Source: Anaerolineae bacterium
GTDB taxonomy: Bacteria > Chloroflexota > Anaerolineae > Anaerolineales > Anaerolineaceae
Reading direction: 5' to 3'
Length of the DNA stretch: 64,000 nt
NCBI GenBank assembly: GCA_013178095.1
Contig: JABLXK010000002.1
Coordinates: forward strand, 303,324 to 367,323
The notes beneath the pieces were generated by a model. That model searched no databases. It was not told where the DNA came from and saw only the letters and a program-made list of their open reading frames with translations. Below, piece by piece: positions 34,079 to 42,585 of the stretch (its first letter is position 1; every line of letters starts with the position of its first letter). A program made the position numbers and the translations under genes.

Positions 34079-35206
34079 ATGATCACTATTGAAAAGGTTG
34101 ATACCACCTCAAAAAAACAAGTCAACGAGTTTGTAGAATTTCCTTTCAGGATCTATAAAGGGGTCAAGGAATGGGTTCCGCCGATTTTGTCTGATATCAA
34201 ATTGATGCTGAACAGCCAGAAACATCCATTCTATGAGCATTCCGATGCAGAATTTTTTGTTGCCAGAGAAAACGGCGAAATGCTGGGCCGCATCGCGCTG
34301 CTGGAGAATAAGCCCTCAAATAAGTATCATGACAAGAAACAAGCCTGTTTCTATCTGTTTGAATCGGTGGATGATTTCGCGGTCGCCGAAAAACTATTCA
34401 ATTTCGGTTTCGAATGGGCTAAGAAACGCAAATTAAACCACGTACTTGGGCCCAAAGGCCTTTCATCGTTTGACGGGTACGGTTTTCTGGTCGAAGGCTT
34501 TGATAAGCGCCAGATGATGACCATGATGAATTACAACCTGCCTAATTATCCCCAGTTTGCGGAAAAACTTGGCTTCAAAAAAATTGTGGATTGGGTATCC
34601 TGTTATGCGGATATTCCCAATTTCGTTCTACCTGAAAAGGTAAAAGCAGTCGCAGCCCGCGTGGAGGAAATCGGAAAATTCAAAGTGGTGCGTTTCAATA
34701 ATAAGAACGACTTGAAAAAGTGGGCCTGGCGCATCGGTCAAGCGTACAACAAGTCTTTCGTGAATAACTGGGAATATTACCCGCTCACCGATAATGAAAT
34801 CCGGTTCGTGCTGAACAATATCATGGTTGTGGCTGTCCCTGATTTGCTCAAGATCATCACATATAAGGACGAAGCTGTCGGTTTCCTGCTGGCTTTCCCG
34901 GATATTTCAGCCGCACTGCAAAAGTACCAGGGACGCTTGTCGCCCATGGCGCTCATCTCTTACATGCAGGAATTAAAGAAAACCGATTGGGTATCTTTCA
35001 ACGGAATCGGAATTCTTCCGGAATTGCATGGTATGGGCGGAAACGCGCTGCTGTTCAACGAAATCTTCAAATCGGCCAATTCGCATAATTTTAAACATGG
35101 CGAGTTGACCCAGGTGGCTGAAACAGCCAAAGAAATGCGCAAAGACCTTCAAAATTTGGGTGTATTGCCTTATAAAAACCACAGAATCTACGGAAAAGAT
35201 ATCTAA
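34079..35206 (+). CDS. GNAT-like acyltransferase, unknown substrate
   Basis: The track starts at 34037, but the ATG at 34079 has CGGAG nine bases upstream and opens MITIEKVDTTSKKQVNEFVEFPF. The 375-residue protein resembles a group of GNAT-fold proteins with segments such as FRIYKGVKEWVPPILSDIKLML, GRIALLENK and GPKGLSSFDGYGFLVEGF. The substrate and acyl donor are not known. It stands alone with its own terminator and is divergent from the SIS-domain gene. Confidence 0.75.
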   Translation: MITIEKVDTTSKKQVNEFVEFPFRIYKGVKEWVPPILSDIKLMLNSQKHPFYEHSDAEFFVARENGEMLGRIALLENKPSNKYHDKKQACFYLFESVDDFAVAEKLFNFGFEWAKKRKLNHVLGPKGLSSFDGYGFLVEGFDKRQMMTMMNYNLPNYPQFAEKLGFKKIVDWVSCYADIPNFVLPEKVKAVAARVEEIGKFKVVRFNNKNDLKKWAWRIGQAYNKSFVNNWEYYPLTDNEIRFVLNNIMVVAVPDLLKIITYKDEAVGFLLAFPDISAALQKYQGRLSPMALISYMQELKKTDWVSFNGIGILPELHGMGGNALLFNEIFKSANSHNFKHGELTQVAETAKEMRKDLQNLGVLPYKNHRIYGKDI

Positions 35207-35230
35207 ATCTTTATTTGTGGTTAATGAATT

Positions 35231-35275
35231 GAAAGCGGCAGTTCGGAATTTGTTAAGACTGCCGCTTTTTTATTT
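35231..35275 (+). terminator. Terminator after the GNAT-like gene
   Basis: AAAGCGGCAGT and ACTGCCGCTTT form an 11-base stem with a 15-base loop, followed by TTTATTT. It separates the GNAT-like gene from the acylation cluster downstream. Confidence 0.88.
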
Positions 35276-35317
35276 ATAATAGATACGTTACATTCATACG
35301 GAATGGAGATTTTTATC

Positions 35318-35707
35318 ATGAAGTTGTACAAGTTAATAGCAGCATCAATCGCAATCTTGCTTGCGGTGAGCTCCTGCGGAACCAAGACGACTGCAAATGC
35401 TGCAGATGCCACTTATGCCTACCTGCAAGCCCTGGCATCCAAGGATAAGGATGCTGTGATTTCGTTGACATGCAAAGAGTCGGAAGAACAGGCTATCCTG
35501 GAAGTGGATGCGTTAATGTCAGTGGATGCCGCTTTGAATGACATCCGTTGCGAACAGACCGGCCAGGATGGTGATGAGGTATTGGTAGTTTGCACAGGCA
35601 GCCTGGACCTCACCTATAACAATGAAATCCGCGCCATTGAATTGGATAAGCGCACTTATTCCATGAAGATGGAAGACGGTCAATGGCGGGTTTGCTCCTA
35701 TAAATAA
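35318..35707 (+). CDS. Small lipoprotein, first gene of the acylation cluster
   Basis: The track starts at 35303, but GGAG there is the likely ribosome binding site for the ATG at 35318. The 129-residue product starts MKLYKLIAASIAILLAVSSCG, a lipoprotein signal with lipobox VSSC. The rest is a small soluble domain (ADATYAYLQALASKDKDAVISLTC...) resembling DUF4878/NTF2-like lipoproteins; two or three extra Cys could form a disulfide. It would be anchored outside the membrane. Its stop overlaps the start of the microprotein gene (TAATG), which ties it to the cluster. The function is unknown. Confidence 0.78.
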   Translation: MKLYKLIAASIAILLAVSSCGTKTTANAADATYAYLQALASKDKDAVISLTCKESEEQAILEVDALMSVDAALNDIRCEQTGQDGDEVLVVCTGSLDLTYNNEIRAIELDKRTYSMKMEDGQWRVCSYK

Positions 35708-35820
35708 TGCCGAATCGAAAAGAAGAAAACCTGCTGGCGATCTTGTTGTGCCTGATATTGGTGGGATTGATCATCCTGACAGCAGATAATTCGCCGCTCT
35801 GGATTTACCAGGGTTTTTAA
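35707..35820 (+). CDS. DltX-like 37-aa membrane microprotein (candidate acyl shuttle)
   Basis: This ORF is too short for the track. Its ATG overlaps the lipoprotein stop, and its TAA overlaps the MBOAT ATG (both TAATG), so it is translated between two real genes. The product has a charged N-terminus (PNRKEEN), one membrane helix (LLAILLCLILVGLIILTA) and a short outside tail ending in WIYQGF. DltX microproteins end in a FIYNEF-like hexapeptide whose Tyr carries the acyl group from the MBOAT to the SGNH transferase. The aromatic-I-Y-x-x-F ending, topology, size and position next to the MBOAT all fit; the assignment remains inference. Confidence 0.75.
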   Translation: MPNRKEENLLAILLCLILVGLIILTADNSPLWIYQGF

Positions 35821-37259
35821 TGACACTGACCCACATCGCCGTTTTTATTATTCTGGCAATAATCACACGGCTTTGGAAGCAAACCGCTGTTTCCGGTTGG
35901 GTGATGATGATTGCCGGCATCATATTTGTGTTTTGGCTGCAGCCGGTGTCTTCCATCCGATCGCTCGAATTTTGGCTGCCGACGGTTTTGTTTGGGATTG
36001 TGATCATTTGCTGGTCAATCGTAACGCCGCCGGAAATTATCCATAAACCGGAAAATAAATGGTCGGTGCTGGCTGCCGGCTTTGTGATTCTACTCATTTC
36101 CGGGTTACGCTATACCGGCATTCAATGGATCTCGAAATTCGTCAATCCACCCGCTATATGGCAAGTCCTGATTTACGGCGCGTTGGTTGCCTGCCTCGCA
36201 TTTGCAATCATTAAGGCATCAGAGGGACGGAAATATTACGCAATCGGGGTTGTCACCACGTTATTAATAATTTTCAGCCTGCTTAAATATCAACCGGCCG
36301 CACTGGAGATCAGCCGGATTTGGCGGCAGCTCAACGGACAATCGACCAAAATCGCCGGTGCATTTGAGTTTACCTGGGTGGGTTATTCCTACTTTGCATT
36401 CCGGTTATTGCACGTGCTGCGCGAATGGCAGCAAGGCCGGCAAAGCATGGCCAATTTTAAAGATTTCATCCTGTACATAACTTTTTTCCCGTCCTTCACA
36501 GCCGGACCGATTGACCGGCTGGAACATTTCCAGAAAGAGTTGGCAACCCGCAACAGCCGTGAAATTAACGAAGACTTTTTAGAAGGCGGCAAACGGATTG
36601 GAAGGGGTTTGTTGTTGAAGTTCATCCTGGCTGACAGCCTGGCGATGATCGCGATCAACCCGGCTTCGGCAACCCAAGTCACTCATAGCGGATGGTTATG
36701 GGTGATGGTTTATGCGTACGCATTCCGCCTGTACTTCGATTTCAGCGGTTATACGGATATTGCGATCGGTATTTCAAGGCTTATGGGGATCAGGCTGCCG
36801 GAAAATTTCAATCGTCCCTATCTGGCTGAAAATGTAACCGTTTTTTGGAACCGCTGGCACATGACATTGACGCAATGGTTCCGCACCTACTATTTCAATC
36901 CGGTTACCCGCTTTCTGCGCTCGCGCGAGAAAGCGCTTCCGGCGGCGGGCATTATTCTTTTCACCCAATTGAGCACCATGATTTTGATCGCCTTATGGCA
37001 TGGGATCAGCCTGAACTTTGTCCTGTGGGGTGTGTGGAACGGAATCGGATTGTTCATCCATAACCGCTGGGCGGAGTGGCAAAAAGATCGCGCAAAACAA
37101 TCCGATAACACTTCCAACCGGGATTTCCCTTCAACGGTGCGCAAGTTCGCCTCCATTTTCGCAACCTTCAATTTCATCGCGTTGGGATGGATCTGGTTTG
37201 CCATTCCGGATTTCAGCACGTCGCTGCGAGTATTCGCGCAATTGTTTGGAGGGCAGTAA
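35820..37259 (+). CDS. MBOAT family O-acyltransferase, DltB/AlgI-like
   Basis: The 479-residue polytopic protein has the MBOAT features: FFPSFTAGPIDRLEHF, LYFDFSGYTDIAIGISRLMG, NFNRPYLAENVTVFWNRWHMTL and the catalytic His in LIALWHGISLNFVLWG. Such enzymes take an acyl group from a cytoplasmic thioester and pass it across the membrane. Its C-terminus (FAQLFGGQ) has no acyl-shuttle hexapeptide, consistent with that motif being on the separate microprotein encoded just before it. It overlaps that gene by one base and the next gene starts one base after its stop. Confidence 0.92.
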   Translation: MTLTHIAVFIILAIITRLWKQTAVSGWVMMIAGIIFVFWLQPVSSIRSLEFWLPTVLFGIVIICWSIVTPPEIIHKPENKWSVLAAGFVILLISGLRYTGIQWISKFVNPPAIWQVLIYGALVACLAFAIIKASEGRKYYAIGVVTTLLIIFSLLKYQPAALEISRIWRQLNGQSTKIAGAFEFTWVGYSYFAFRLLHVLREWQQGRQSMANFKDFILYITFFPSFTAGPIDRLEHFQKELATRNSREINEDFLEGGKRIGRGLLLKFILADSLAMIAINPASATQVTHSGWLWVMVYAYAFRLYFDFSGYTDIAIGISRLMGIRLPENFNRPYLAENVTVFWNRWHMTLTQWFRTYYFNPVTRFLRSREKALPAAGIILFTQLSTMILIALWHGISLNFVLWGVWNGIGLFIHNRWAEWQKDRAKQSDNTSNRDFPSTVRKFASIFATFNFIALGWIWFAIPDFSTSLRVFAQLFGGQ

Positions 37260-37260
37260 C

Positions 37261-38367
37261 ATGTTCAAAAGCCTGCGCGAATCGGTGGTTGTCCGTATCA
37301 TCGTGAAATCTCTGCTGCTGCTTTTATTGATAAATTACGCATTCATATTGATCATGAACGTCCCAATTGGGAAGCTGAGCCTGTACAACCATTTATTCAC
37401 AGGCAGGGAACGCTTCCCGTTTGGGGAAAATCCGCAAGCATCCTATAACCTGAGCATCTATAACCTGGACGCTATGATTGCATCGCACCAGATTGCGGCA
37501 GTACCCAAAGCGGACGATGAATACCGTGTTTTTGTGGTCGGTGATTCGTCCGTATGGGGTTACCTGCAGCCGCCGGAGAAAACGCTGGCGAGTATGCTGG
37601 ATTTAAAAAAATTGCGCTGTAACGGTAAAACCGTACGCGTTTACAACCTAGGATATCCCAGCCTTTCAATTGTGAAAGACCTGATGATCATCGACAGAAT
37701 AAAAGCGTATGCCCCCGATTTGATCATCTGGATGGTTACACTGGAATCCCTGCCAATCGATTTACAGACTGCCACGCCGCTGGTTGCCAACAATGCGATA
37801 GCCCTCAATCATCTAATCAGTGCTTATGGGTTGGATATACCCCGGCTGAATGTTGATAACAGGAAGTTTTCCCTGATTGGGCGGCGGCGCGAGCTGGCCG
37901 ACCTGATACGCCTGCAATTCTACGGGTTGATGTGGAGCGCTACCGGCATCGACCAGGAATATCCGACCGAATACAATCCGGCGCAGTGTGATTTTGAGGA
38001 AGATTACAGTTTTCACGATTTTAAAAACAACGAACTGGATACCGCGCGGCTCGCAATTAACGTAATCGAAAAAGCGATAGAGTCCAATGATGATTTGGAT
38101 TTCGTCGTGATTAACGAACCGATCCTGGTGAGCAATGGCGTGAACAGCGACATTCGGTATAACTATTATTACCCGCGCTGGGCGTACGACCAGTACCGCG
38201 CGTGGATGGAAAGCGAGATGGAACGCGCCGGGATCGATTATTATGACTTATGGAACCTGGTGCCCGAGAAGCACTTTACCAACAGCGCTATTCATTTGGA
38301 CTACACTGGAGAAGAAATATTAACAGAAAGGATTTCCTCGGTTCTTGAGGATACTTGCAAAAAATAG
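37261..38367 (+). CDS. SGNH/GDSL-type protein, DltD/AlgJ-like candidate transferase
   Basis: The track start at 37018 lies inside the MBOAT gene; the ATG at 37261, one base after the MBOAT stop, is the real start (368 residues). An N-terminal membrane anchor (IIVKSLLLLLLINYAFILIMNV) is followed by an extracytoplasmic domain with VVGDSSVWGY near residue 90, the nucleophile block of the SGNH fold, and a C-terminal IHLDYTGEE block with the likely catalytic His. The usual Asp three residues before that His is not there. By position it would move the acyl group to the final acceptor. Confidence 0.8.
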   Translation: MFKSLRESVVVRIIVKSLLLLLLINYAFILIMNVPIGKLSLYNHLFTGRERFPFGENPQASYNLSIYNLDAMIASHQIAAVPKADDEYRVFVVGDSSVWGYLQPPEKTLASMLDLKKLRCNGKTVRVYNLGYPSLSIVKDLMIIDRIKAYAPDLIIWMVTLESLPIDLQTATPLVANNAIALNHLISAYGLDIPRLNVDNRKFSLIGRRRELADLIRLQFYGLMWSATGIDQEYPTEYNPAQCDFEEDYSFHDFKNNELDTARLAINVIEKAIESNDDLDFVVINEPILVSNGVNSDIRYNYYYPRWAYDQYRAWMESEMERAGIDYYDLWNLVPEKHFTNSAIHLDYTGEEILTERISSVLEDTCKK

Positions 38368-38369
38368 AA

Positions 38370-39314
38370 ATGAATAACAAAAAAATGATTAAAACAATGG
38401 GAACCTCGGCATTTCTTTTATTCGTCATGTTGAACGCCTGCGCCGCGAACCAGGCAGTTATGCTGCCTGCGGCTGAACAACCCGCAGCCGAAGAAGCAAT
38501 TGCCGTTACAGAAACAGCCGCCCTGGAAACCCTGGCAACAGCTACCGCGATTCCTGCACCGGCGCAAACTCCCACGGAAGATACACGGATGAAACCGGAG
38601 GATTGGAAAAACTGGCCGATCATCCCTGAAGTGACAGAAAAATCGCGGGAGGTCTATTTGCTCGGAAAGCAATCCGGCGTCAACCCGAATGCTTTTTCAA
38701 AAATTGGGGACTGCCAAAATATTAAGGAGTCTTTCATGGGAATCTATGACCTTAATCGCTATTTTCTTACGGAAAATCAGAAAGATTGGCAGGAAACTAT
38801 CGATAATTTCCGGGGCTATTTCAACCGGGATGGCAAGGCAATCGAACAAGGCCTGAACGTGGCCGCCGCGCTCTCACCCTTGCAAGCTGATCCGAATGAA
38901 TGCCAGCCGACCGAAAGCCCGCTGGCGTGCGAACTCCGGGTAGCCAATCCCAGCTTCGCTTTCGTCGCTTTTGAACGCTGGTGGCCGAATATCACGCCGC
39001 CCGATCAGTATGAAAAATATCTACGTATAGTGCTGGATACCATCATGGCGTACGGAACAGTGCCGATCCTGGTGACCAAAGCCGACAATATTGAAGGAAA
39101 CCACCAGCTTAACCTGATCATTGCCAAACTGGCTTACGAATATGATCTACCGCTGTATAACTGGTGGCGCGCCGCTCAGCCTTTACCACACCATGGCATG
39201 GACAGCGAAAGGAATGACGGATTTCACATTTCCACTGACGCCTGGACGGAACGGAGCGCTTACGCACTGGGGACTTTGGATCATCTCTGGAAAGGATTAA
39301 AAGGGATTCAATAA
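38370..39314 (+). CDS. SGNH-like lipoprotein with GDC instead of GDS
   Basis: The ATG at 38370 lies two bases after the previous stop; the track start at 38355 is inside that gene. The 314-residue product has a lipoprotein signal ending in MLNAC, an Ala/Glu/Thr/Pro-rich linker, then a domain with KIGDCQNIK near residue 112, LVTKADN near 236 and NDGFHISTDAW near 285. This is the SGNH order, with a D-x-x-H pair, but Cys in the place of the nucleophile Ser. It could be a thioester-forming transferase, a binding protein, or a dead paralogue of the upstream SGNH protein. Confidence 0.72.
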   Translation: MNNKKMIKTMGTSAFLLFVMLNACAANQAVMLPAAEQPAAEEAIAVTETAALETLATATAIPAPAQTPTEDTRMKPEDWKNWPIIPEVTEKSREVYLLGKQSGVNPNAFSKIGDCQNIKESFMGIYDLNRYFLTENQKDWQETIDNFRGYFNRDGKAIEQGLNVAAALSPLQADPNECQPTESPLACELRVANPSFAFVAFERWWPNITPPDQYEKYLRIVLDTIMAYGTVPILVTKADNIEGNHQLNLIIAKLAYEYDLPLYNWWRAAQPLPHHGMDSERNDGFHISTDAWTERSAYALGTLDHLWKGLKGIQ

Positions 39315-39317
39315 ATA

Positions 39318-39569
39318 ATGGATAAAAACGAAATCATCGAAAAACTTGGCAAGAAAATTTGCGAAGATATCCTGAAAGATACTGGGCGAATACTAGCGCC
39401 AGATGAGGTTCTGATTTCAAGCGGATTAATCGATTCTTTCAGCCTGGTGGATCTGGCTTTAATAGCGGAGCAGATGTTTGGCGTGCGGATTGAAGATTAC
39501 GAACTCAACGCGGATACCTTCGATAATCTGGAACAACTGGCTGAAATTATCGTGGAACGAAAAGGATAG
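39318..39569 (+). CDS. Acyl carrier protein (DltC-like)
   Basis: The 83-residue protein has the four-helix carrier layout and the phosphopantetheine site LIDSFSLVDLALI (Ser near residue 37). It starts three bases after the SGNH-like lipoprotein gene and is followed by an AMP-ligase gene three bases later. It is most likely loaded with an acyl group by that ligase and presents it to the MBOAT at the inner membrane face. Confidence 0.9.
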   Translation: MDKNEIIEKLGKKICEDILKDTGRILAPDEVLISSGLIDSFSLVDLALIAEQMFGVRIEDYELNADTFDNLEQLAEIIVERKG

Positions 39570-39572
39570 GCT

Positions 39573-41261
39573 TTGAATTTTTCCAAGCGTTTATTGAAAT
39601 TGGCCGGGGATTATCCCGACAGGGAAATCATCCATTTCCTTAAAACCGGCGAAAGCGATCAGCATTTAACCTACCGCGCTTTGATCGAAGGCGCCGGCCG
39701 CTATCAAGCTGCCTTGAGATCGCGGAACGTTCTCCAAGGCGAAGTGGTTATCCTGATTTTGCAGCAAAGCATCGAATTGGTATATGCCTATTTCGGGACA
39801 ATCCTAAATGGATCCATTCCTTCAATCATGCCATTCCTTACTGAAAAATTGCTACCTGAAAAATATCGCAAAGATCTTGTTTCACTGATCGAAATCACCC
39901 AACCGTCGGCAATTCTCACATACTGCGATTTCATTGACGAACTGTCGGAAATCCAGGCCAACAATGCGTTCATCAAGGCATTACTCTTCAGCGAGGAAAT
40001 CGAAACAGGCGCTGACGTGCTGGCCGGGACCGGAAATTATCCCGGAATAGAGCGAGACGGGGATGATATCGTTTTATTGCAACATTCATCCGGTTCGACG
40101 GGCCTGCAAAAAGGCGTTGCACTGACGCATCAGGCAGTATTCCATCAACTAGATTGTTATTCTAAAACCATACGCCTGTCATCCCGGGACGTGATCGTCA
40201 GTTGGCTGCCGCTTTATCATGACATGGGTTTGATCGCCTGTTTCTTGATGCCGATTTTGTACAATATTCCCCTGGTGATCATGTCGCCTTTCGATTGGGT
40301 GCGAGCGCCGCATCGCCTTTTTCAGGCTATTTCTCATTACAGGGGAACTTTGTGCTGGCTGCCGAATTTCGCCTACAATTTCTGTGCTCAAAAGATCCGG
40401 CCGGCCGATATGGAGGGTATCGAGCTTTCAACATTGCGGGCTGTGATCAACTGTTCGGAACCTATGCGACGCAGCAGTCATCAGGCTTTCCTTGAACGTT
40501 TTTCGCAGTATGGACTACAGCCGTCCGCCATTGCCACCTGCTACGCAATGGCGGAAAATGTGTTCGCGGTCACCCAGGACGGCATCGACAAAGCGGTCAC
40601 ATATGATGAAATCGATCAGGAGACTTTCCAAAAGGACAAGATTGCCCGGAAAGTTTTTAACAACCGACCAAGCATATACCAGGTATCCGCTGGAAAACCG
40701 ATCGCCAACACACAAGTACGGATCATGGATGGCGACGGTAGGGAATTGCCAGATAGACATGTAGGCGAAATTGTCATAAAAAGCAATTGCATGCTCACGG
40801 GTTATTATCACAGGGAAGACGAAACAGTGAATTCATTCAGCGAAGGTTGGTTTAAAACCGGTGATTTAGGATACCTGGCTGAGGGAGAACTATACGTCAG
40901 CGGACGCAAGAAGGATTTGATCATCGTCGGCGGGAAAAACGTTTATCCTCAAGACATCGAGGCGGTGGTCAATGAAGTTGAAGGCGTCCACCCCGGCCGT
41001 TGTGTTGCATTCGGTGTATTCAATGAGGAAAAAGGGACTGAAGACGTGGTGGTGATTGCGGAACTGGAGAGGGATTTTGCTGAAAAAGATAGGCAGGTCG
41101 CCGATCAGATCAGGAAAATGGTCACCCAAAGTACCGCGGTTGCGCTGCGTCAGGTATACCTGGTGAATGACTTCTGGTTGATAAAAACCAGCAGCGGTAA
41201 AATAGCGAGAGCAGCCAATAAGGAAAAATATTTATTTGAAACGGGTCACCATGCTGGATGA
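39573..41261 (+). CDS. Fatty-acyl-AMP ligase-like adenylating enzyme
   Basis: The 562-residue protein is an ANL-superfamily enzyme: LLQHSSGSTGLQKGVALTH near residue 170, VSWLPLYHDMGLIACFLMPIL, TCYAMAENVFAV and FKTGDLGYLAEGELYVSGRKKDLIIVGGKN. The YHDMGLI and NFAYNFC blocks are those of fatty-acyl-AMP ligases rather than of D-alanine ligase DltA. It would adenylate a carboxylic acid and load it on the neighbouring carrier protein. The start is TTG with AAGGA six bases before. Which acid is activated is not known. Confidence 0.88.
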   Translation: MNFSKRLLKLAGDYPDREIIHFLKTGESDQHLTYRALIEGAGRYQAALRSRNVLQGEVVILILQQSIELVYAYFGTILNGSIPSIMPFLTEKLLPEKYRKDLVSLIEITQPSAILTYCDFIDELSEIQANNAFIKALLFSEEIETGADVLAGTGNYPGIERDGDDIVLLQHSSGSTGLQKGVALTHQAVFHQLDCYSKTIRLSSRDVIVSWLPLYHDMGLIACFLMPILYNIPLVIMSPFDWVRAPHRLFQAISHYRGTLCWLPNFAYNFCAQKIRPADMEGIELSTLRAVINCSEPMRRSSHQAFLERFSQYGLQPSAIATCYAMAENVFAVTQDGIDKAVTYDEIDQETFQKDKIARKVFNNRPSIYQVSAGKPIANTQVRIMDGDGRELPDRHVGEIVIKSNCMLTGYYHREDETVNSFSEGWFKTGDLGYLAEGELYVSGRKKDLIIVGGKNVYPQDIEAVVNEVEGVHPGRCVAFGVFNEEKGTEDVVVIAELERDFAEKDRQVADQIRKMVTQSTAVALRQVYLVNDFWLIKTSSGKIARAANKEKYLFETGHHAG

Positions 41262-42519
41262 AATCAGAAAAATCACCAAGTTCCTCATCCACGAACCCAG
41301 GTACATTGGACTGAGAAGAAAGATCCTGGTCATCCTGGCAATATTTATCGCTTTAATTTTTACGAATCGATTCCTGGTGATCCAGGCAGCCGACAAAGGC
41401 GCCTTCTATATTTCTCTAGAGCGGGTAAAGGAAATATTCTGGGGCAGTGCCAGCGTTTATAGTAAAGAGATCGCGCCCGCTGCAACAGAATTATCAAAAC
41501 TTGGGATAAAAAACCTCACTCAAGAGGTTTTCAAATTACCGTTATTCGCGATGATCTTTTACCTGCCATTTTCATTCATTAGGGATTTCAATTGGGCGCT
41601 GGCGTTATGGCTGGCAGCTAACGAGATCATTTGTTATTTTATTTTGAGCGTATTCCTGACAATAATTGAAAAGAAATTAGAAGATATCTACATGGCGGCA
41701 GCCGCCGGTTTGATGGCACTGGCATATTTTGTAACAGCCAACATCCTGTCAACCAATCTATCTCTCATCCAGTTGTTATTAATCCTGCTGGCATTCCAGA
41801 AAGCCAAAGACAACCAGTTCATCTTTTCCGGTATTCTTTTAGGGTTAGCCTTCTTCAATCCTTACGAATTTTTTATTCCCCTCGCAATATTCTTCATGCT
41901 GAATATCTACAATGGACGCGGTTTGGTGAATGGATGGATGCTGATTTCATCCACGTTATTCGTGTTAGCCTTTGTCATTTTCGACCCGCGCTGGCTGCTG
42001 GAATTATTGAAAGTGGTTCTGCTGAAACCAGATTTCTACCCTTTCATCAGCTTCAACCAGTATATCCAGAATATTTACCCGGAAGTCAATACACGACTGC
42101 TGGATTTATTCCCAATTCTCATCCTTGTGTGGATTGTAATCGAGTGGCTGCGCACCCCGAAAGAATATTACCTGCAGGAATTATGGCTGCTGGCGCTGGG
42201 TTTTACGCTCACACCATTGTTGAATATGTGGGATAAGACATACGCTTTAACCGGTTACGCATTCGTGCTGATTTTCACGACCGCGCTGTGGATCGATCGG
42301 GCGCCTTCTAAATTCCGGACGTTTTCTTTCGCGGTAAATATTTTATTATTAATCGTGCTGCCGGCAGGGCAAATGCTTATCCGCCACCGAGCGCTCGCTC
42401 CTGCGGATTTTCTCGTGTACAACCTGGTTTTCACTCTTATTCTTTTGATGAACCTCTATTGGGTCAGGTTGTGGGTGATCAATCCGTATTATTCGGTCAA
42501 CAAATTGGATGGCATCTAA
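41251..42519 (+). CDS. Polytopic membrane protein, possible GT87-like glycosyltransferase
   Basis: The ATG at 41251 overlaps the end of the ligase gene by 11 bases; the track start is a TTG further up. The 422-residue product has around ten membrane helices with short loops (IFIALIFTNRFLVI, MIFYLPFSFIRDF, GLAFFNPYEFFIPLAIFF). The overall look recalls polyprenyl-phosphate-dependent glycosyltransferases of the GT87/DUF2029 type, which act on lipid-linked sugars outside the membrane, but I see no decisive motif. As the last gene of the acylation cluster, it may build or modify the acceptor glycolipid. Confidence 0.55.
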   Translation: MLDEIRKITKFLIHEPRYIGLRRKILVILAIFIALIFTNRFLVIQAADKGAFYISLERVKEIFWGSASVYSKEIAPAATELSKLGIKNLTQEVFKLPLFAMIFYLPFSFIRDFNWALALWLAANEIICYFILSVFLTIIEKKLEDIYMAAAAGLMALAYFVTANILSTNLSLIQLLLILLAFQKAKDNQFIFSGILLGLAFFNPYEFFIPLAIFFMLNIYNGRGLVNGWMLISSTLFVLAFVIFDPRWLLELLKVVLLKPDFYPFISFNQYIQNIYPEVNTRLLDLFPILILVWIVIEWLRTPKEYYLQELWLLALGFTLTPLLNMWDKTYALTGYAFVLIFTTALWIDRAPSKFRTFSFAVNILLLIVLPAGQMLIRHRALAPADFLVYNLVFTLILLMNLYWVRLWVINPYYSVNKLDGI

Positions 42520-42528
42520 TCTATTTTT

Positions 42529-42561
42529 CACGAATGTGCTATACTTCGTGGGATTTTTTTT
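42529..42561 (+). terminator. Probable terminator at the end of the acylation cluster
   Basis: CACGAA and TTCGTG form a six-base stem with a 10-base loop, followed by GGGATTTTTTTT. The loop contains TATACT, so the same place could also carry the phosphofructokinase promoter. Confidence 0.5.
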
Positions 42562-42585
42562 GAAATTATCATCCAGGAGGCAGGC

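Noticed and set aside
37018-37260. N-terminal extension of the SGNH protein
   Set aside because: It is within the MBOAT gene in another frame; the ATG at 37261 begins a proper membrane anchor.
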